Assembly (NCBI GenBank): GCA_964533185.1
Contig: CAZHLD010000003.1
Coordinates: 1-64,000 of the forward strand
Source of the DNA: CAZHLD01 sp964533185
Lineage (GTDB): Bacteria; Acidobacteriota; Terriglobia; Acidiferrales; UBA7541
Direction of reading: 5' to 3'
DNA: 64,000 bases
Position 1 is the first letter of the stretch. Each line of letters opens with the position of its first letter. The position numbers and the translations under genes were made by a program. Positions 40,485 to 50,465 of the stretch are shown piece after piece. The notes under the pieces were generated by a model. That model was not told where the DNA came from. It made no database searches and saw only the letters and a list, made by a program, of their open reading frames with translations.

Positions 40485-42842
40485 ATGAAGCTAAGGCTAA
40501 GAGAAATCGGAGTGGTAGTGCTCGCGGCAGGGATGCTGGCGGGCGCGGTGTGGGTGGGCGCGGAGCAGACGCGGCGGTGGCGGCAGTCGAACTTCGAGGA
40601 GTTTGAGAAGGGGACGGCGAAGGGGGTGGCGCTGCGGAGCGACGGGACGCTGCGGCTGGCGCCGAAGTTTGCGCCGGTGGCGGACCCGAACGTGGCGTAC
40701 CTGTGGGCGCTGAAGGCGGACAGCAAGGGGAACCTCTACGCGGCCGGGGGGACGAACGCGAAGGTGGTGCGGCTGGACGCGGCGGGCGCGGCGACAACTG
40801 TGTTTGAGTCGAGCGAGATGACGGCGCAGGCGGTGGTGCTGGACGAGAAGGACAATCTTTATGTGGCGACATCGCCGGATGGGAAGGTCTATAAGGTGCC
40901 GGCGAAGGGCGAGAAGAGCGTCTTCTTCGAGCCGAAAACAAAATACATCTGGGACCTGGCGCTGGCCGCGGACGGGACGCTCTACGTGGCGACGGGCGAC
41001 AAGGGCGAAATCTTTGCGGTGGGCGAGGACGGAAAAGGCGAAGTGTACTACCGGAGCGAGGAGACGCACGTGCGGTCGCTGGCGTTTGACGCGAAGGGCA
41101 ACCTGATTGCGGGCACGGAGCCAAGCGGGCTGGTGATTCGTTTGGCGAAGAGCGAGGGAAAGACGGAAAGTGCGCCACAGGCGTTTGTGCTGTACGAGAC
41201 GTCGAAGAAAGAGATCACGGCGCTGGCGACGGATAAGTCCGGCAACATTTACGCGGCGGCAGTAGGCGAGAAGGCGCGTCCGACGCCGACACTGCCGACG
41301 TTTCCGACGCAGCCGACACCGACACCGACGCCCACGCCGCCGTCCGGTCAGGCAGACGCGCAACTGACGGCGGGATTTGGTCAGACGGGATTGCAGCAGC
41401 AGCCGACGACGTTTGTTCCCTTCCCCACACTGGTGGGCAGCGCGGTGTACCGGATTGCGGCGGATGGATCGCCGCAGGAATTGTGGAGCTCGCGGGATGA
41501 CCTGGTGTATGCGCTGGGATTTTCGGCGCAGGGAAACCTTCTACTGGGAACGGGAAACAAGGGCGCGATCATTCAGTTGGAGGGGAACGGCGTCTATTCG
41601 AACCTGGTGAAGACGGCGTCGCTGCAAGTGACATCGCTGGCGACGGGGCCGGGCGGAAAGGTGTTTGTGGCGACGGCGAACCCGGGGAAGGTGTTTGCGC
41701 TGGGGCCGGAGGACGAGGCCGAAGGCACGTTTGAGTCGCAGACGATTGACGCGCGGATCTTTGCGCAGTGGGGACGGCTGGAGTGGTGGGGCGAGGGCCT
41801 GACCAGCGGGAAGGAAACAGGAAAGGACGCGGCGAAAGATGCGGCGAAGGAGCCGCCGATTGCGCTCTACGTGCGGACGGGGAATACGTCGAACGCGGAG
41901 AACAACTGGAGCGCGTGGGCGGGGCCGTACACGAATGGGGCGGGCGAAAAAGTGGAAGTGCCGGCGGCGCGGTTTGCGCAGTGGAAGGCGGTGCTGCACA
42001 ACAAAGGGGCGACGCCGAGCCTATCGTGGGTGAGTCTGGCATACCTGCGGAAAAACGTGGCGCCGACCGTGGAAGCGATTGAGGTGCAGAACCCGAACGT
42101 GCGCGTGCAAGGGTTTGTGCAACCGCCGACGGGCGCGCCCGGGGCGCAGTCGGTACAACTACGGCTGCCGCCTTCGTCGAGCGAAGCGACGAGCTTTCGA
42201 GGGATGAGCCTCCGGGGGACGACGGATCAGGCGCAGACGGAGCGGCCAACGACGCGGTTTGAAGCGCCGCCGCAGGGGTTTGCTGCGAAGGGACACCGCG
42301 CGGTGCTGTGGAGCGCGCAGGACGAGAACGGCGACGAGCTGAGCCATACAGTGTACTACCGCGGCGAGGGAGAGAAGAACTGGAAGGTGCTGAAGGAAAA
42401 AGTGGAGCAGAGGTTTTTCTCGTGGGACTCGACGACGATGCCGGACGGGGCGTACTACCTGAAGATTGTGGCGACGGATGAGCCGTCGAACCCGCCGGCG
42501 GACGCGCAGGAAGGCGAGCGGGTGAGCGAGCGGTTTGAAGTGGACAACACGCCGCCGGTGGTGGAAAAGCTGCGAGCAGAAGTGACCGGCGCGGAGACAA
42601 ACGTATTGTTTGACGCGCGGGATCCGTCGAGCGCGATTGCGCGGGCGGAGTACAGCGTGGATGCCGGCGAGTGGACGCTGGTCTTCCCGGTGGGACGGCT
42701 GAGCGATGCGCCGCAGGAGAGTTACAAGATTGCGCTGGCGCGGCAGGGCGCGGGGGAACATACCATCGTGGTGCGGGTGTTTGACCAGTACGAGAACACG
42801 GCGAGCGCGAAGGTGACGTTTGTGGTGGTGGGCAGGAGATGA
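40485..42842 (+). CDS. Secreted beta-propeller (WD40/PQQ-like) protein
   Basis: 785 residues from MKLRLREIGVVVLAAGM, chosen because it opens a signal peptide and follows GAGAGG. Propeller blades repeat as DSKGNLYAAGG, DEKDNLYVATSPDG, AADGTLYVATGDKG, DAKGNLIAGTEPSG and GPGGKVFVATANPG. A Pro/Thr-rich linker (PTPTLPTFPTQPTPTPTPTP) interrupts the propeller near residue 270, and the C-terminal half looks like fibronectin/Ig-type beta domains. No enzyme motif is seen. It lies 103 bp after the S55 gene and may be co-expressed with it. Confidence 0.75.
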   Translation: MKLRLREIGVVVLAAGMLAGAVWVGAEQTRRWRQSNFEEFEKGTAKGVALRSDGTLRLAPKFAPVADPNVAYLWALKADSKGNLYAAGGTNAKVVRLDAAGAATTVFESSEMTAQAVVLDEKDNLYVATSPDGKVYKVPAKGEKSVFFEPKTKYIWDLALAADGTLYVATGDKGEIFAVGEDGKGEVYYRSEETHVRSLAFDAKGNLIAGTEPSGLVIRLAKSEGKTESAPQAFVLYETSKKEITALATDKSGNIYAAAVGEKARPTPTLPTFPTQPTPTPTPTPPSGQADAQLTAGFGQTGLQQQPTTFVPFPTLVGSAVYRIAADGSPQELWSSRDDLVYALGFSAQGNLLLGTGNKGAIIQLEGNGVYSNLVKTASLQVTSLATGPGGKVFVATANPGKVFALGPEDEAEGTFESQTIDARIFAQWGRLEWWGEGLTSGKETGKDAAKDAAKEPPIALYVRTGNTSNAENNWSAWAGPYTNGAGEKVEVPAARFAQWKAVLHNKGATPSLSWVSLAYLRKNVAPTVEAIEVQNPNVRVQGFVQPPTGAPGAQSVQLRLPPSSSEATSFRGMSLRGTTDQAQTERPTTRFEAPPQGFAAKGHRAVLWSAQDENGDELSHTVYYRGEGEKNWKVLKEKVEQRFFSWDSTTMPDGAYYLKIVATDEPSNPPADAQEGERVSERFEVDNTPPVVEKLRAEVTGAETNVLFDARDPSSAIARAEYSVDAGEWTLVFPVGRLSDAPQESYKIALARQGAGEHTIVVRVFDQYENTASAKVTFVVVGRR

Positions 42843-43038
42843 GGGGAGAGGTTGCAGGGCAGAGTTAAGAGTTGAGAGTTGAAAGTAGGAAGCGATCCAT
42901 AAGCAATTTTCAGCGATGAGTTGTCAGTTCGCCGTCATCCGTTGTCCGTTTTCCTCGATCCTTGACCACTAATTCAAGCACACCATTCCCTACGTACTGG
43001 AACGAGTCTGACCGGGAACAGTTCCTCTGTAAGAGGCG
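42843..43038. repeat. S and T tracts between convergent genes
   Basis: An S tract (AGTTAAGAGTTGAGAGTTG, 42855-42886) follows the propeller gene stop. A T tract (CATCCGTTGTCCGTTTTCC) lies at 42932-42956. This is the only T tract with no start codon on its far side. Confidence 0.7.
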
Positions 43039-43383
43039 CTAGCTGACCCAGCGGTCGGCGACGGCGACGAATTCGAGGCGGTCGAAGTGAACGCCGATGC
43101 CGGGAGGGCCGTCAGCGAAGTCGTGGCGCTCGACGCGGACGACGTGGCCGGTGCAGCGGACCTGGGTGGGCTGCTGGCCGGTGATCTCGCCGGGCATCTT
43201 GAGGCTGACTTCGAGCTGAGTGCCGACCGAGGGCGGGGCGTCGGCGAAGAAATAGACGCCCTGATGGGAGAGGTTGACGGTCTCGGCCTCTCGGTAGGCA
43301 GTGTTGGCGCCAGAGAGCATCCGGAAGCGCAGGGGGACTTTGAGATTGAGTCGAGTGGAAGAACGGCGTTCGGTGAGATTCAT
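43039..43383 (-). CDS. PilZ-domain protein
   Basis: 114 residues, essentially one PilZ domain. The c-di-GMP-binding signature is present: R-x3-R in RRSSTRLNLKV and the NLSHQGVYF segment in place of [DN]-x-S-x2-G. The rest follows the six-strand barrel (VRCTGHVVRVE, IGVHFDRL). It is a cytoplasmic single-domain c-di-GMP receptor, with the partner unknown. The TAG stop lies at the edge of a small palindrome (CCTCTGTAAGAGG followed by CGCTAG). Confidence 0.85.
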   Translation of the reverse strand: MNLTERRSSTRLNLKVPLRFRMLSGANTAYREAETVNLSHQGVYFFADAPPSVGTQLEVSLKMPGEITGQQPTQVRCTGHVVRVERHDFADGPPGIGVHFDRLEFVAVADRWVS

Positions 43384-43661
43384 AGGGCCTCCCGGCGCGC
43401 CGGAAAAGAGTGCGACGCCGCAGACTGAGAATGTGGGAGGGGGTATTCTCAGTATGACAGGAGGGTGAGGGGCTGCAAGGGAATTTCAAGCGGGATAGGA
43501 CGAAACGATAATACAGCCGAGAGGAAGCACTGCCGCGCACGCGTAAGAAAAAGCAGATTCCTTCCGGCAAGGCCGAAATCTTCGATCGCTGCGCTCGGAA
43601 TGACAGAACCTAAGAGCGCCAGTTCTCCTGCGGTAGGTCCCGACCAAGTTGCGAGGCGGTG
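43384..43661. repeat. Intergenic region with a D-like repeat
   Basis: About 280 bp. The block 43554-43605 (CAGATTCCTTCCGGC through TGCGCTCGGAATGAC) is nearly identical to 27752-27804. No gene or promoter was recognised. Confidence 0.65.
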
Positions 43662-44882
43662 CTACGAGGGGGATTCTTCGGGAGGGCGAAGACGGCGGAA
43701 GGAGAAGTAGAGGAGGAGGTCGTAGGCGATTTTGGTGGTGCCGCAGAGGAAGAGAGGAGCGGCGAGGGCGAGGCCGGTCATGGAGAGTCCGGCGAAGAAG
43801 GGAGCGACGGCGTAGGCGATGTTGCGGGTGAGCGTGGTCATGCCGCTGGCGAAGGGGCGCTCTTCGGGACGGACGACGGCGAGGATGTAAGACTGGCGCG
43901 TGGGGACGTCCATTTCAACGAGCGATTCGCGGGCAAGAAAAAGCGCGGTGGCCCAGGCGGCGCTGGGGGCAAACGGGACGGCCATGAGGAAAAGGCTCGA
44001 GGGGATGTGGGTGAAGACCATGGTGTTGACGAGGCCGATGCGTCGGGCCAGCCAGGCGGCGACCAGATGCGAGGCGGCGTTGGCCATGCGTGCGCCGAAG
44101 AAGAGAAGGCTGAGTCCCTGTTCGCCGATGCCGAAGCGGCGGAAGAACCAGTAAGAAACGAGCGCGCCGGTGAGGAAGCCGCCGCCGAGGCTGTCCAGGC
44201 CAGTGAGGGCGGCGAGGCGAGCGATGCGGCGTCGGGATTCGGGGGAGATGCGCGGGGCGGAACGAAGTGATGCGGTGGCGGCGAGTTCGACGCGAGGAGA
44301 GAGGCCGAGGTAAAGGGCGAGGTTGAGAAGAGCGAGAAGCAGGCAGAAGAGCCAGGCGAAATTGAAGGCTTCGGCGGGAGACCAATAGAGGTGGTCGCGG
44401 AGGATGGCCGGGACTCCGGCGAGCAGGCTGCCGAGGGCCAGGCCGAAGTCGAGAAGAAGACCGTACCAGGCGAGGACGAGGGTGCGGCGTTCGGGCGTGG
44501 TGGTTTCAGGGAGAAGGGCCTGCTCAAGGGCGTAGGCAGGGCCGCGATCGCGTCCGAGGCCGTTGATCATGCCGAAGAAGGCGGCGGCGAGAAGTGCGGC
44601 GGGGCTGCGCGTGATGACGAGTGCGGTGGCGCCGAGTGCGCCGAGAGTGGCGAGCAAAAGCAAAGTGCGGCGGCGGCCGAGGCGCTCGGCGAAGAGGCTG
44701 CTGAGCAACGTGGCCGTGGCCGAGCCGGCGAGGCCGAGGGTGACGAGAAGGCCGGCGCGGGAGAGGCTCCAGTTGTGGGAGCTGAGGTCGAGGACGAGGA
44801 TGACACCGGTGAGGCCGACGGAGACGGAGCGAAGAAAGGCGGCGGCGCAGAGGCGGCGTTGGTCGGTGGTGGGGGCGGGCAT
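43662..44882 (-). CDS. MFS transporter
   Basis: 406 residues with about twelve predicted membrane helices. It begins MPAPTTDQRRLCAAAFLRS; the loop between helices 2 and 3 reads LFAERLGRRRTLLLLATLG, matching the MFS G-x3-D/E-R-x-G-R-R signature, and a long loop separates the two halves. The substrate is unknown; drug or sugar export families are possible. A T tract lies 47 bp before its start. The stop codon TAG overlaps GGCGGTGCTAC, another CTAC edge. Confidence 0.8.
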   Translation of the reverse strand: MPAPTTDQRRLCAAAFLRSVSVGLTGVILVLDLSSHNWSLSRAGLLVTLGLAGSATATLLSSLFAERLGRRRTLLLLATLGALGATALVITRSPAALLAAAFFGMINGLGRDRGPAYALEQALLPETTTPERRTLVLAWYGLLLDFGLALGSLLAGVPAILRDHLYWSPAEAFNFAWLFCLLLALLNLALYLGLSPRVELAATASLRSAPRISPESRRRIARLAALTGLDSLGGGFLTGALVSYWFFRRFGIGEQGLSLLFFGARMANAASHLVAAWLARRIGLVNTMVFTHIPSSLFLMAVPFAPSAAWATALFLARESLVEMDVPTRQSYILAVVRPEERPFASGMTTLTRNIAYAVAPFFAGLSMTGLALAAPLFLCGTTKIAYDLLLYFSFRRLRPPEESPS

Positions 44883-45058
44883 CGGCGGACGGAAACTATG
44901 CCATAATTCGGGCGTTTGTTGGCCGGAATCCCTTATTCGTTACTCGTAATTCGTTGTCCGCTTTACGATGTCCGTTAACTGTAAAGAGTAAGATTCAACG
45001 CAGAGGCGCCCCGACCGGGTCGGGGCAGGCGCCGGGCGCAGAGAGTCGCAGAGTAAAG
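44883..45058. repeat. T tract and C-type repeat between divergent genes
   Basis: A T tract (44929-44987; TTCGTTACTCGTAATTCG-like) on the MFS side is followed by the C-type repeat (44997-45053) that ends 6 bp before the PLP gene ATG. The palindrome is the same as the one inside the S55 gene. Confidence 0.8.
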
Positions 45059-46018
45059 ATGAACACACAAGCGAAGACGACGAATGCGGGGCCGAGTTGG
45101 GAGGCAGTGCGGGAGGCGCACGAGAGGATACGCGCGCGGATTCACCGAACGCCGGTGATGACGTCGCGACAACTGGATGAGCTGGCGGGGGCGCGACTTT
45201 TTTTCAAGTGCGAGAATTTGCAGAAGACCGGGTCGTTCAAGATCCGCGGAGCGACGACCGCGGTGTTTTCGATGAGTGAGGCGGAGGCGGCGCGAGGGGT
45301 GGCCACGGTGTCGTCAGGGAACCACGCGGCGGCGCTGGCGCTGGCGGCGCAGTGGCGCGGCGTGCCGGCGTGGGTGGTGATACCGTCGAACACGCCTCAA
45401 GTGAAGCGGCAGGCGGTGGAGAGTTACGGCGGGCGGATACGGTTCTGCGAGCCGACGATGCGCGGGCGCGAGGAGGGTTTGCGCGCGCTGTTGGCGGAAA
45501 CGGGAGCAGCGCTGGTGCACCCATACGACGACGACCGGGTGATTGCGGGTCAGGGGACGGCAGCGAAAGAGCTGCTCGAAGAAGTGCCGGAGCTGGACTA
45601 CGTGCTGGCGCCGGTGAGCGGGGGAGGGTTACTGAGCGGGACGGCGATTGCGGCGAAGAGTATGAGTGCAGGCGTGCGCGTGATTGGATGCGAGCCGAAG
45701 AATGCGGACGATGCGTTCCGGTCGCTGGAGACGGGCGCGATCCAGCCAAGTGTGCAGCCCGACACGATTGCCGATGGGTTGAGGGCGCAACTGGCGCCGC
45801 GGACGTTTGCGATTTTGCGCGAGCGAGTGGACCAGATCGCGCTGGTGAGCGAAGAGGAAATTGTTCAGGCGATGCGGCTGATCGGGGAGCGGATGAAGCT
45901 GGTGGTGGAGCCGTCGGGAGCGGTGTCGGCCGCAGTGGCGGTGTTTCGGAAGATGGAGTGGGGAGGGAAGAAGGTGGGCGTGATATTGTCGGGGGGAAAT
46001 GTGGAGTTGGGGAATTGA
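45059..46018 (+). CDS. Threonine/serine dehydratase-like PLP enzyme
   Basis: 319 residues from MNTQAKTTNAGPSW. The fold-type II PLP lysine is in KTGSFKIRGA; SSGNHAAALALAA and the glycine loop SGGGLLSG bind cofactor phosphate. Length without a C-terminal ACT domain fits a catabolic threonine dehydratase or serine racemase. It probably deaminates L-threonine or L-serine, but the specificity is not resolved. The ATG directly follows a C-type repeat ending GCAGAG, which resembles a weak ribosome binding site. Confidence 0.87.
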   Translation: MNTQAKTTNAGPSWEAVREAHERIRARIHRTPVMTSRQLDELAGARLFFKCENLQKTGSFKIRGATTAVFSMSEAEAARGVATVSSGNHAAALALAAQWRGVPAWVVIPSNTPQVKRQAVESYGGRIRFCEPTMRGREEGLRALLAETGAALVHPYDDDRVIAGQGTAAKELLEEVPELDYVLAPVSGGGLLSGTAIAAKSMSAGVRVIGCEPKNADDAFRSLETGAIQPSVQPDTIADGLRAQLAPRTFAILRERVDQIALVSEEEIVQAMRLIGERMKLVVEPSGAVSAAVAVFRKMEWGGKKVGVILSGGNVELGN

Positions 46019-46340
46019 GTCATTGAATCATTGACGATTGAAGATTGAAATGCGTTGATCTGATCAGCGAATGGAAGGATGGTCGGTAGAAGGACGAAGA
46101 AGGATCCCGCCAGGAAGACCGCTCTGCAGCAAATCCAGAGAGAAGAAGGAAACGCCAAGATCCCTCGCCCCGGCCAAAAGCACCGGGCAGGGGATGACGG
46201 CGCGTAAGGGTTGTGCGTCCGACGCGAGATGGCGAGGCTACCAGGACATGAAAGAGGCGGAGAGATCCTTCGGCTCCGGCCTCGCCCGCCGTAGGCGGGC
46301 CGGAGCCTCAGGATGACAGAATCCGAAACGACCCAGAGCG
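46019..46340. repeat. Repeat region between convergent genes
   Basis: About 320 bp, no gene. Contains a CATTGAATCATTGACGATTG tract after the PLP gene stop, a CCCCGGCCAAAAGCACCGGG block, GCGTCCGACGCGAGATGGCG, and a D element at 46262-46318 (AGATCCTTCGG, central CCCGCCGTAGGCGGGCCGG, closing CTCAGGATGACAG). Confidence 0.7.
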
Positions 46341-49300
46341 TCAGTTGACGCGGAGGGAGACGGTGGTGGACTGGACGTTGGCGCCGGAGGTGCCGGTGAC
46401 GGTGACGGTGAAGGTGCCGGCCGGAGTGCCGCCGGCAGGCGGCGGTGGCGGGGTGTCGCCGCCGCCACCGCAGCCGGAGACTTGAAGAACAAGCAAGAGC
46501 GCCAGAAGGACGAGAGGCAATACGGCGGTCGCGAGTCGCCAGCGACGGGGGCGACGAGATGCGATGCCGAAGCGTCGAGAGGCAACAAAGGTGGCGCAGA
46601 GAAGTGCGAAGGCCACGAACCAGAGGAGCCACGGAGCGGCGAGCGGCCACGGGCGCGAGGGCGACTGCGGCGCAGGAGGCACGGCGGAGCGGGCGGTGGT
46701 GGAGATGGTGAGCGTGGTCGAGGCCGGGTTTGCATTGGGCGTGACCGAGGCCGGATTGAAGCTGCAAGAGGAGAGCGTGGGCAGACCGGTGCAAGAGAAG
46801 GTGATGGCGCTCGGGAAGCCGCCGGCCTGGGGAGTCACGTTGATTTGATACTGAGCGGACTGGCCGGCGTTGACGGTTTGCTGGCCGGTGGGCGTGGCGA
46901 GAGTGTAGGGCGGAGCAGTAAGGCTGGCGCTTAGGTTGAAGACGGTTTTGCCGCCGTTGGCGAGCCAGGGCGGGGCGGCGGGGTCCTGGAAGGCGCTGAT
47001 CATAAAGTTGTAGGTGGTGCCGCCGGCGGCGCTGAAGGTGACCGTGGACTGGAGATTGCTGCCGAGGACGATGTCGTCGCTGCAAGCCACGGGAGTGCCC
47101 GGGGGATTGCCGGTAATGACCTGAAGGATGGTGTCGTAGTTGCTGCCGATGGTGTCGGCCGTAACCGAGCCGCTGCCGGTGGGGGTGAAGCTGTACCAGA
47201 CGGACTTGGCGCGGAGGTTGGAACCCGCACCGCCCGTGGCACAGGCGGACGGGGGAGCGGGGTCGTTGGGCTCGACGGTGGCGGCGGAGTTGTCCACGGT
47301 GTTGGTGAAACTGTTCAAGGTTAAGGTAACGGGGGTGGCGTTGGCGAAGTTGTCGTTTAGGGGCGCGGGGGCAAGGACGTTGACAGTGGCGAAATTATTA
47401 TTGGTAAGAGTACTGCCACCACCCGGGGGCGGGTTGAAGACGGTTAGGACGTTAACCCCGCCGAAGGCCAGCAAGGAGCTGGAGACAGTGGCGGTGAGCT
47501 GAGTGGAGCTGACAAAGGTGGTGGTCACGCCGGTTGTGGCCAGATTCCACTGAACCTGGGAAGTCGAGGTGAAATTGGTGCCATTGACGGTGATGTTCGT
47601 GTTGCCTGAGCCGGCGTTCAGGTTGATAGACAGGCCCGCACCATTGAGGTTGGCGATGTTGGGGACACCGCCGGCGACGACGAAGACGAGGGAGTTGGAC
47701 ACAGTGGCGCCGTTGGCGACGCTGACCTGAGCGGTGCCGCCGGCGGTGATGTCAGAGGTTGGAATCTGAACCGTGCACTGCGTCGCAGAAGAGCAAGTAG
47801 TCGGATTACGGGGACTGCCGTTCCAACGAATGACGGTGGTGCCGTTGAGGAAGCCGGCGCCATTGACGGTGAGGGTGAAAGAGGCGCCGCCGGCGGTGGC
47901 GGAGAGCGGAGAGAGTGAGATAACGCGCAGTGAGGGCAGAACGGCGGTATCGAGCTGGAGGTCCCAGGCGCCGCGGCCGTGGGTGGCAGCGCGAAGAACG
48001 CGGGAGGCGCGGGCGAGCTTAAGGGAGAGGACGGCGACGCGGGGCAGGCCGACAGAAAGAGTGGACCAGTTGAGGCCGGCATTTGATGTGACGAAGACAC
48101 CGACGTCGGTGGCGACATAGAGGTTGTTGGGAACGTCGGGGTCAACGACGAGATCGTTGACGGGGATGTTGGGGAGGTCGCCGGAGATGTCAGTCCAGGT
48201 CACGCCGCTAAGGGCGTTGGTGGTCTTGAAGACGTGGGAGGCGGGGCCAGTGGGAAAAACAAAGCCGGAGTAAGTGACGTAAGCGGTTTGGGCGTCGGCG
48301 GGATCGGGGACGATCTGCGTGACGACACGAGAGGGAAGCCCGGTGCTGACTATGTTGAAGGTGGCCGTGCCGGGGCCGACATTGGTGGCGACGAAAACGC
48401 GGCTGCTGCCGCCGCTGGCGCGGGGGCTGGCCCAGACGACGCTCGAGGAGGCAGGTGAAACGGCGAGGGCGGTTAGGACGTTAGCTGAACCGCTCCCGAA
48501 AAGGTTGAGGGAAATGGGAGACCAATTGGCGGCGCCGTCGATAGTCTGCCAGACGCTGGTGGTGCCGAAATAGAGGCGCTGCGGTATGGTCGGGTCAATG
48601 ACGAAAGGCGGGATGAAGGCGACGATAGTGTCCGTGATGCCGGCATCGGCGGGGAGGAAGGTGCCCGGGAGGCCGCTATTGGTAGACTTACGAATGTCCA
48701 CGTTCTGGCAGGTGGCATAGACGGTGGTGGGAACAAGCGGGTCAATAGCGGTCCAGCCGCCGTCGCCGCAGGTGACGATTTGCCAGGGGAGCGAGCCGGA
48801 GTAGCGCTGGGTGGAGTTGTCCTGAGTGCCGCCGAAGGCGATCTGATCGTCGGAAGGATGAATGGACATCCCGGGATAGAACTGGGTGAGCTGGAGGTCG
48901 GCGTTGAGATTGGTCCAGTTGAGAGAAGTCGTGGCGGGATTGGTGACGTCGGAGGACCAGGCGCCGCCGTCGTTGCCGACGTAGATTTTGGCGGCAGTGC
49001 CGGTGCCCGGGCCGAAGGCGATAGCGTGCTGGTCGACGTGGAGGCGGACGCCGTTGGAGCCTTGCAAGAAGGGGGTCCAGTCCTGGCCGGCGTTAGTGGA
49101 GCGCATGAAGAAATTGGGCACGGCCGAGCCGCCGGCGTAGACGACGTTGGCGTTGTTGGGATGGACTTTGATGACCTGGTCGTACCAACACTGAGGAAAG
49201 CAGAAGTCGGGAGTGGCAGCGCTCTGTGCCCAGGTGACGCCGGCATCGGATGAAACAAAGAAACCAAGGAGAGAGCTAGAAGTGTCGGAGGCGTTGGCGA

Positions 49301-50465
49301 CGCTGGCATAGATGGAAGTGGGCGTGCTAGGAGCGATAGCAATCTCGATGCGGCCCATGCTGGTCTGTGCCGGGAGTCCGGTGGTGCCAGGAGATTCGAG
49401 TCGAGCGAAAGTAATCGCGGAGCAGGCGCCATTGGCGTTGGTGGATTTGTAGATGCCGTTCTCCGGGTCGCCCTGAATTCGGCCCAGGGCGGCATAGGCG
49501 ACCGAGGAGGTGGCGAAAACGACTTCCGTGGCAACAGCTCCTGAGGCCGACGTGATGAGCGACCAGGTGTTGCCGCCGTCGCCGGAACAATAGACGCCGG
49601 GAGTGGGCGGGCCGTTGGGCGGAGGATTAGTACCCGTATTGATCTGAACGCCCGCGAGAAGCAGATTGCTATTCGCGGGATTGATGACAAGAGAGCTGAT
49701 GAAAGAACCACCCAGACTACTATTAAAGGGGCCAGCATACACGTTGGCACCAAGCTGCGTCCAGGAAATATTTGCCGGGTCGGGGTCGAGCGCGTTGATC
49801 GTTTTCAAGATTCCTGCGCCATAGTAGCTGCTAACGGAGAAGGTCTGCTCGCCAGTACCGACATAAACGATATTGGGGTTGGACGGGTCAATGGCGATCG
49901 CACCGATGGCGAGCGAGGCCTGAGAATCACTAATGGGCACCCAAGTCATGCCGCCATCCATGGAACGCCAGACGCCACCTTGAGCCCCCCCCAGAAAAAC
50001 GATGTTGGCAATGGTGGGATGAACGGCGATGGCGCCGATGCGTCCGGAGACGTTGCCGACGGAACCGCCGGCGAGGCCGGGGCGCGGGCCGATGGGAGTC
50101 CATTGAGTGGTGGAGGGCGAGATGATGAACTCTTCAGAGATGACGTTGCCCTGAGCGTCGCGGCGGCGGAGGAGTTTGCCTTCGGCCTCCATCATGTCTT
50201 GCATACGGCGGAGGGCATCGAGGCGGAGATTGGCGGGGACGCGGCCGTCGGGGAGCATACGCTGCTCGTAGAACCATTGCTCGCGGCGGAGAGGCTCGTC
50301 CTTGTGTTCGCGCTCACGCTGCGCCTCGCGGGCCTGAAGCTCCTTGAGATGGAGGGGACGCTGGGCGGAGGCGTCGGGGGCCAGTGCGAAAAGCAAGGCC
50401 AGAAGGAACGCGAGAAACGTCAGAGGCGCGATGCGACGAACGACAAGACGGGAAGACGGCGTCAT
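46341..50465 (-). CDS. Giant secreted Asp-box (BNR) protein with IPT/Ig-like domains
   Basis: 1374 residues with a signal peptide (LTFLAFLLALLFALAPDASAQ). The first 820 residues form beta-propeller domains with repeated Asp boxes (SMDGGMTWVPI, SGDGGNTWSLI, SSDAGVTWAQS, TIDGAANWSPI, TSNAGLNWSTL). Two IPT/Ig-like repeats follow (SPLSATAGGASFTLTVNGAG), then a domain opening NDNFANATPVTL. The C-terminus has two hydrophobic stretches, one with a Cys (QVSGCGGGGDTPPPPP), and a short Ig-like tail (TFTVTVTGTSGANVQS). It is probably surface-exposed or shed; its substrate is unknown. Confidence 0.85.
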   Translation of the reverse strand: MTPSSRLVVRRIAPLTFLAFLLALLFALAPDASAQRPLHLKELQAREAQREREHKDEPLRREQWFYEQRMLPDGRVPANLRLDALRRMQDMMEAEGKLLRRRDAQGNVISEEFIISPSTTQWTPIGPRPGLAGGSVGNVSGRIGAIAVHPTIANIVFLGGAQGGVWRSMDGGMTWVPISDSQASLAIGAIAIDPSNPNIVYVGTGEQTFSVSSYYGAGILKTINALDPDPANISWTQLGANVYAGPFNSSLGGSFISSLVINPANSNLLLAGVQINTGTNPPPNGPPTPGVYCSGDGGNTWSLITSASGAVATEVVFATSSVAYAALGRIQGDPENGIYKSTNANGACSAITFARLESPGTTGLPAQTSMGRIEIAIAPSTPTSIYASVANASDTSSSLLGFFVSSDAGVTWAQSAATPDFCFPQCWYDQVIKVHPNNANVVYAGGSAVPNFFMRSTNAGQDWTPFLQGSNGVRLHVDQHAIAFGPGTGTAAKIYVGNDGGAWSSDVTNPATTSLNWTNLNADLQLTQFYPGMSIHPSDDQIAFGGTQDNSTQRYSGSLPWQIVTCGDGGWTAIDPLVPTTVYATCQNVDIRKSTNSGLPGTFLPADAGITDTIVAFIPPFVIDPTIPQRLYFGTTSVWQTIDGAANWSPISLNLFGSGSANVLTALAVSPASSSVVWASPRASGGSSRVFVATNVGPGTATFNIVSTGLPSRVVTQIVPDPADAQTAYVTYSGFVFPTGPASHVFKTTNALSGVTWTDISGDLPNIPVNDLVVDPDVPNNLYVATDVGVFVTSNAGLNWSTLSVGLPRVAVLSLKLARASRVLRAATHGRGAWDLQLDTAVLPSLRVISLSPLSATAGGASFTLTVNGAGFLNGTTVIRWNGSPRNPTTCSSATQCTVQIPTSDITAGGTAQVSVANGATVSNSLVFVVAGGVPNIANLNGAGLSINLNAGSGNTNITVNGTNFTSTSQVQWNLATTGVTTTFVSSTQLTATVSSSLLAFGGVNVLTVFNPPPGGGSTLTNNNFATVNVLAPAPLNDNFANATPVTLTLNSFTNTVDNSAATVEPNDPAPPSACATGGAGSNLRAKSVWYSFTPTGSGSVTADTIGSNYDTILQVITGNPPGTPVACSDDIVLGSNLQSTVTFSAAGGTTYNFMISAFQDPAAPPWLANGGKTVFNLSASLTAPPYTLATPTGQQTVNAGQSAQYQINVTPQAGGFPSAITFSCTGLPTLSSCSFNPASVTPNANPASTTLTISTTARSAVPPAPQSPSRPWPLAAPWLLWFVAFALLCATFVASRRFGIASRRPRRWRLATAVLPLVLLALLLVLQVSGCGGGGDTPPPPPAGGTPAGTFTVTVTGTSGANVQSTTVSLRVN

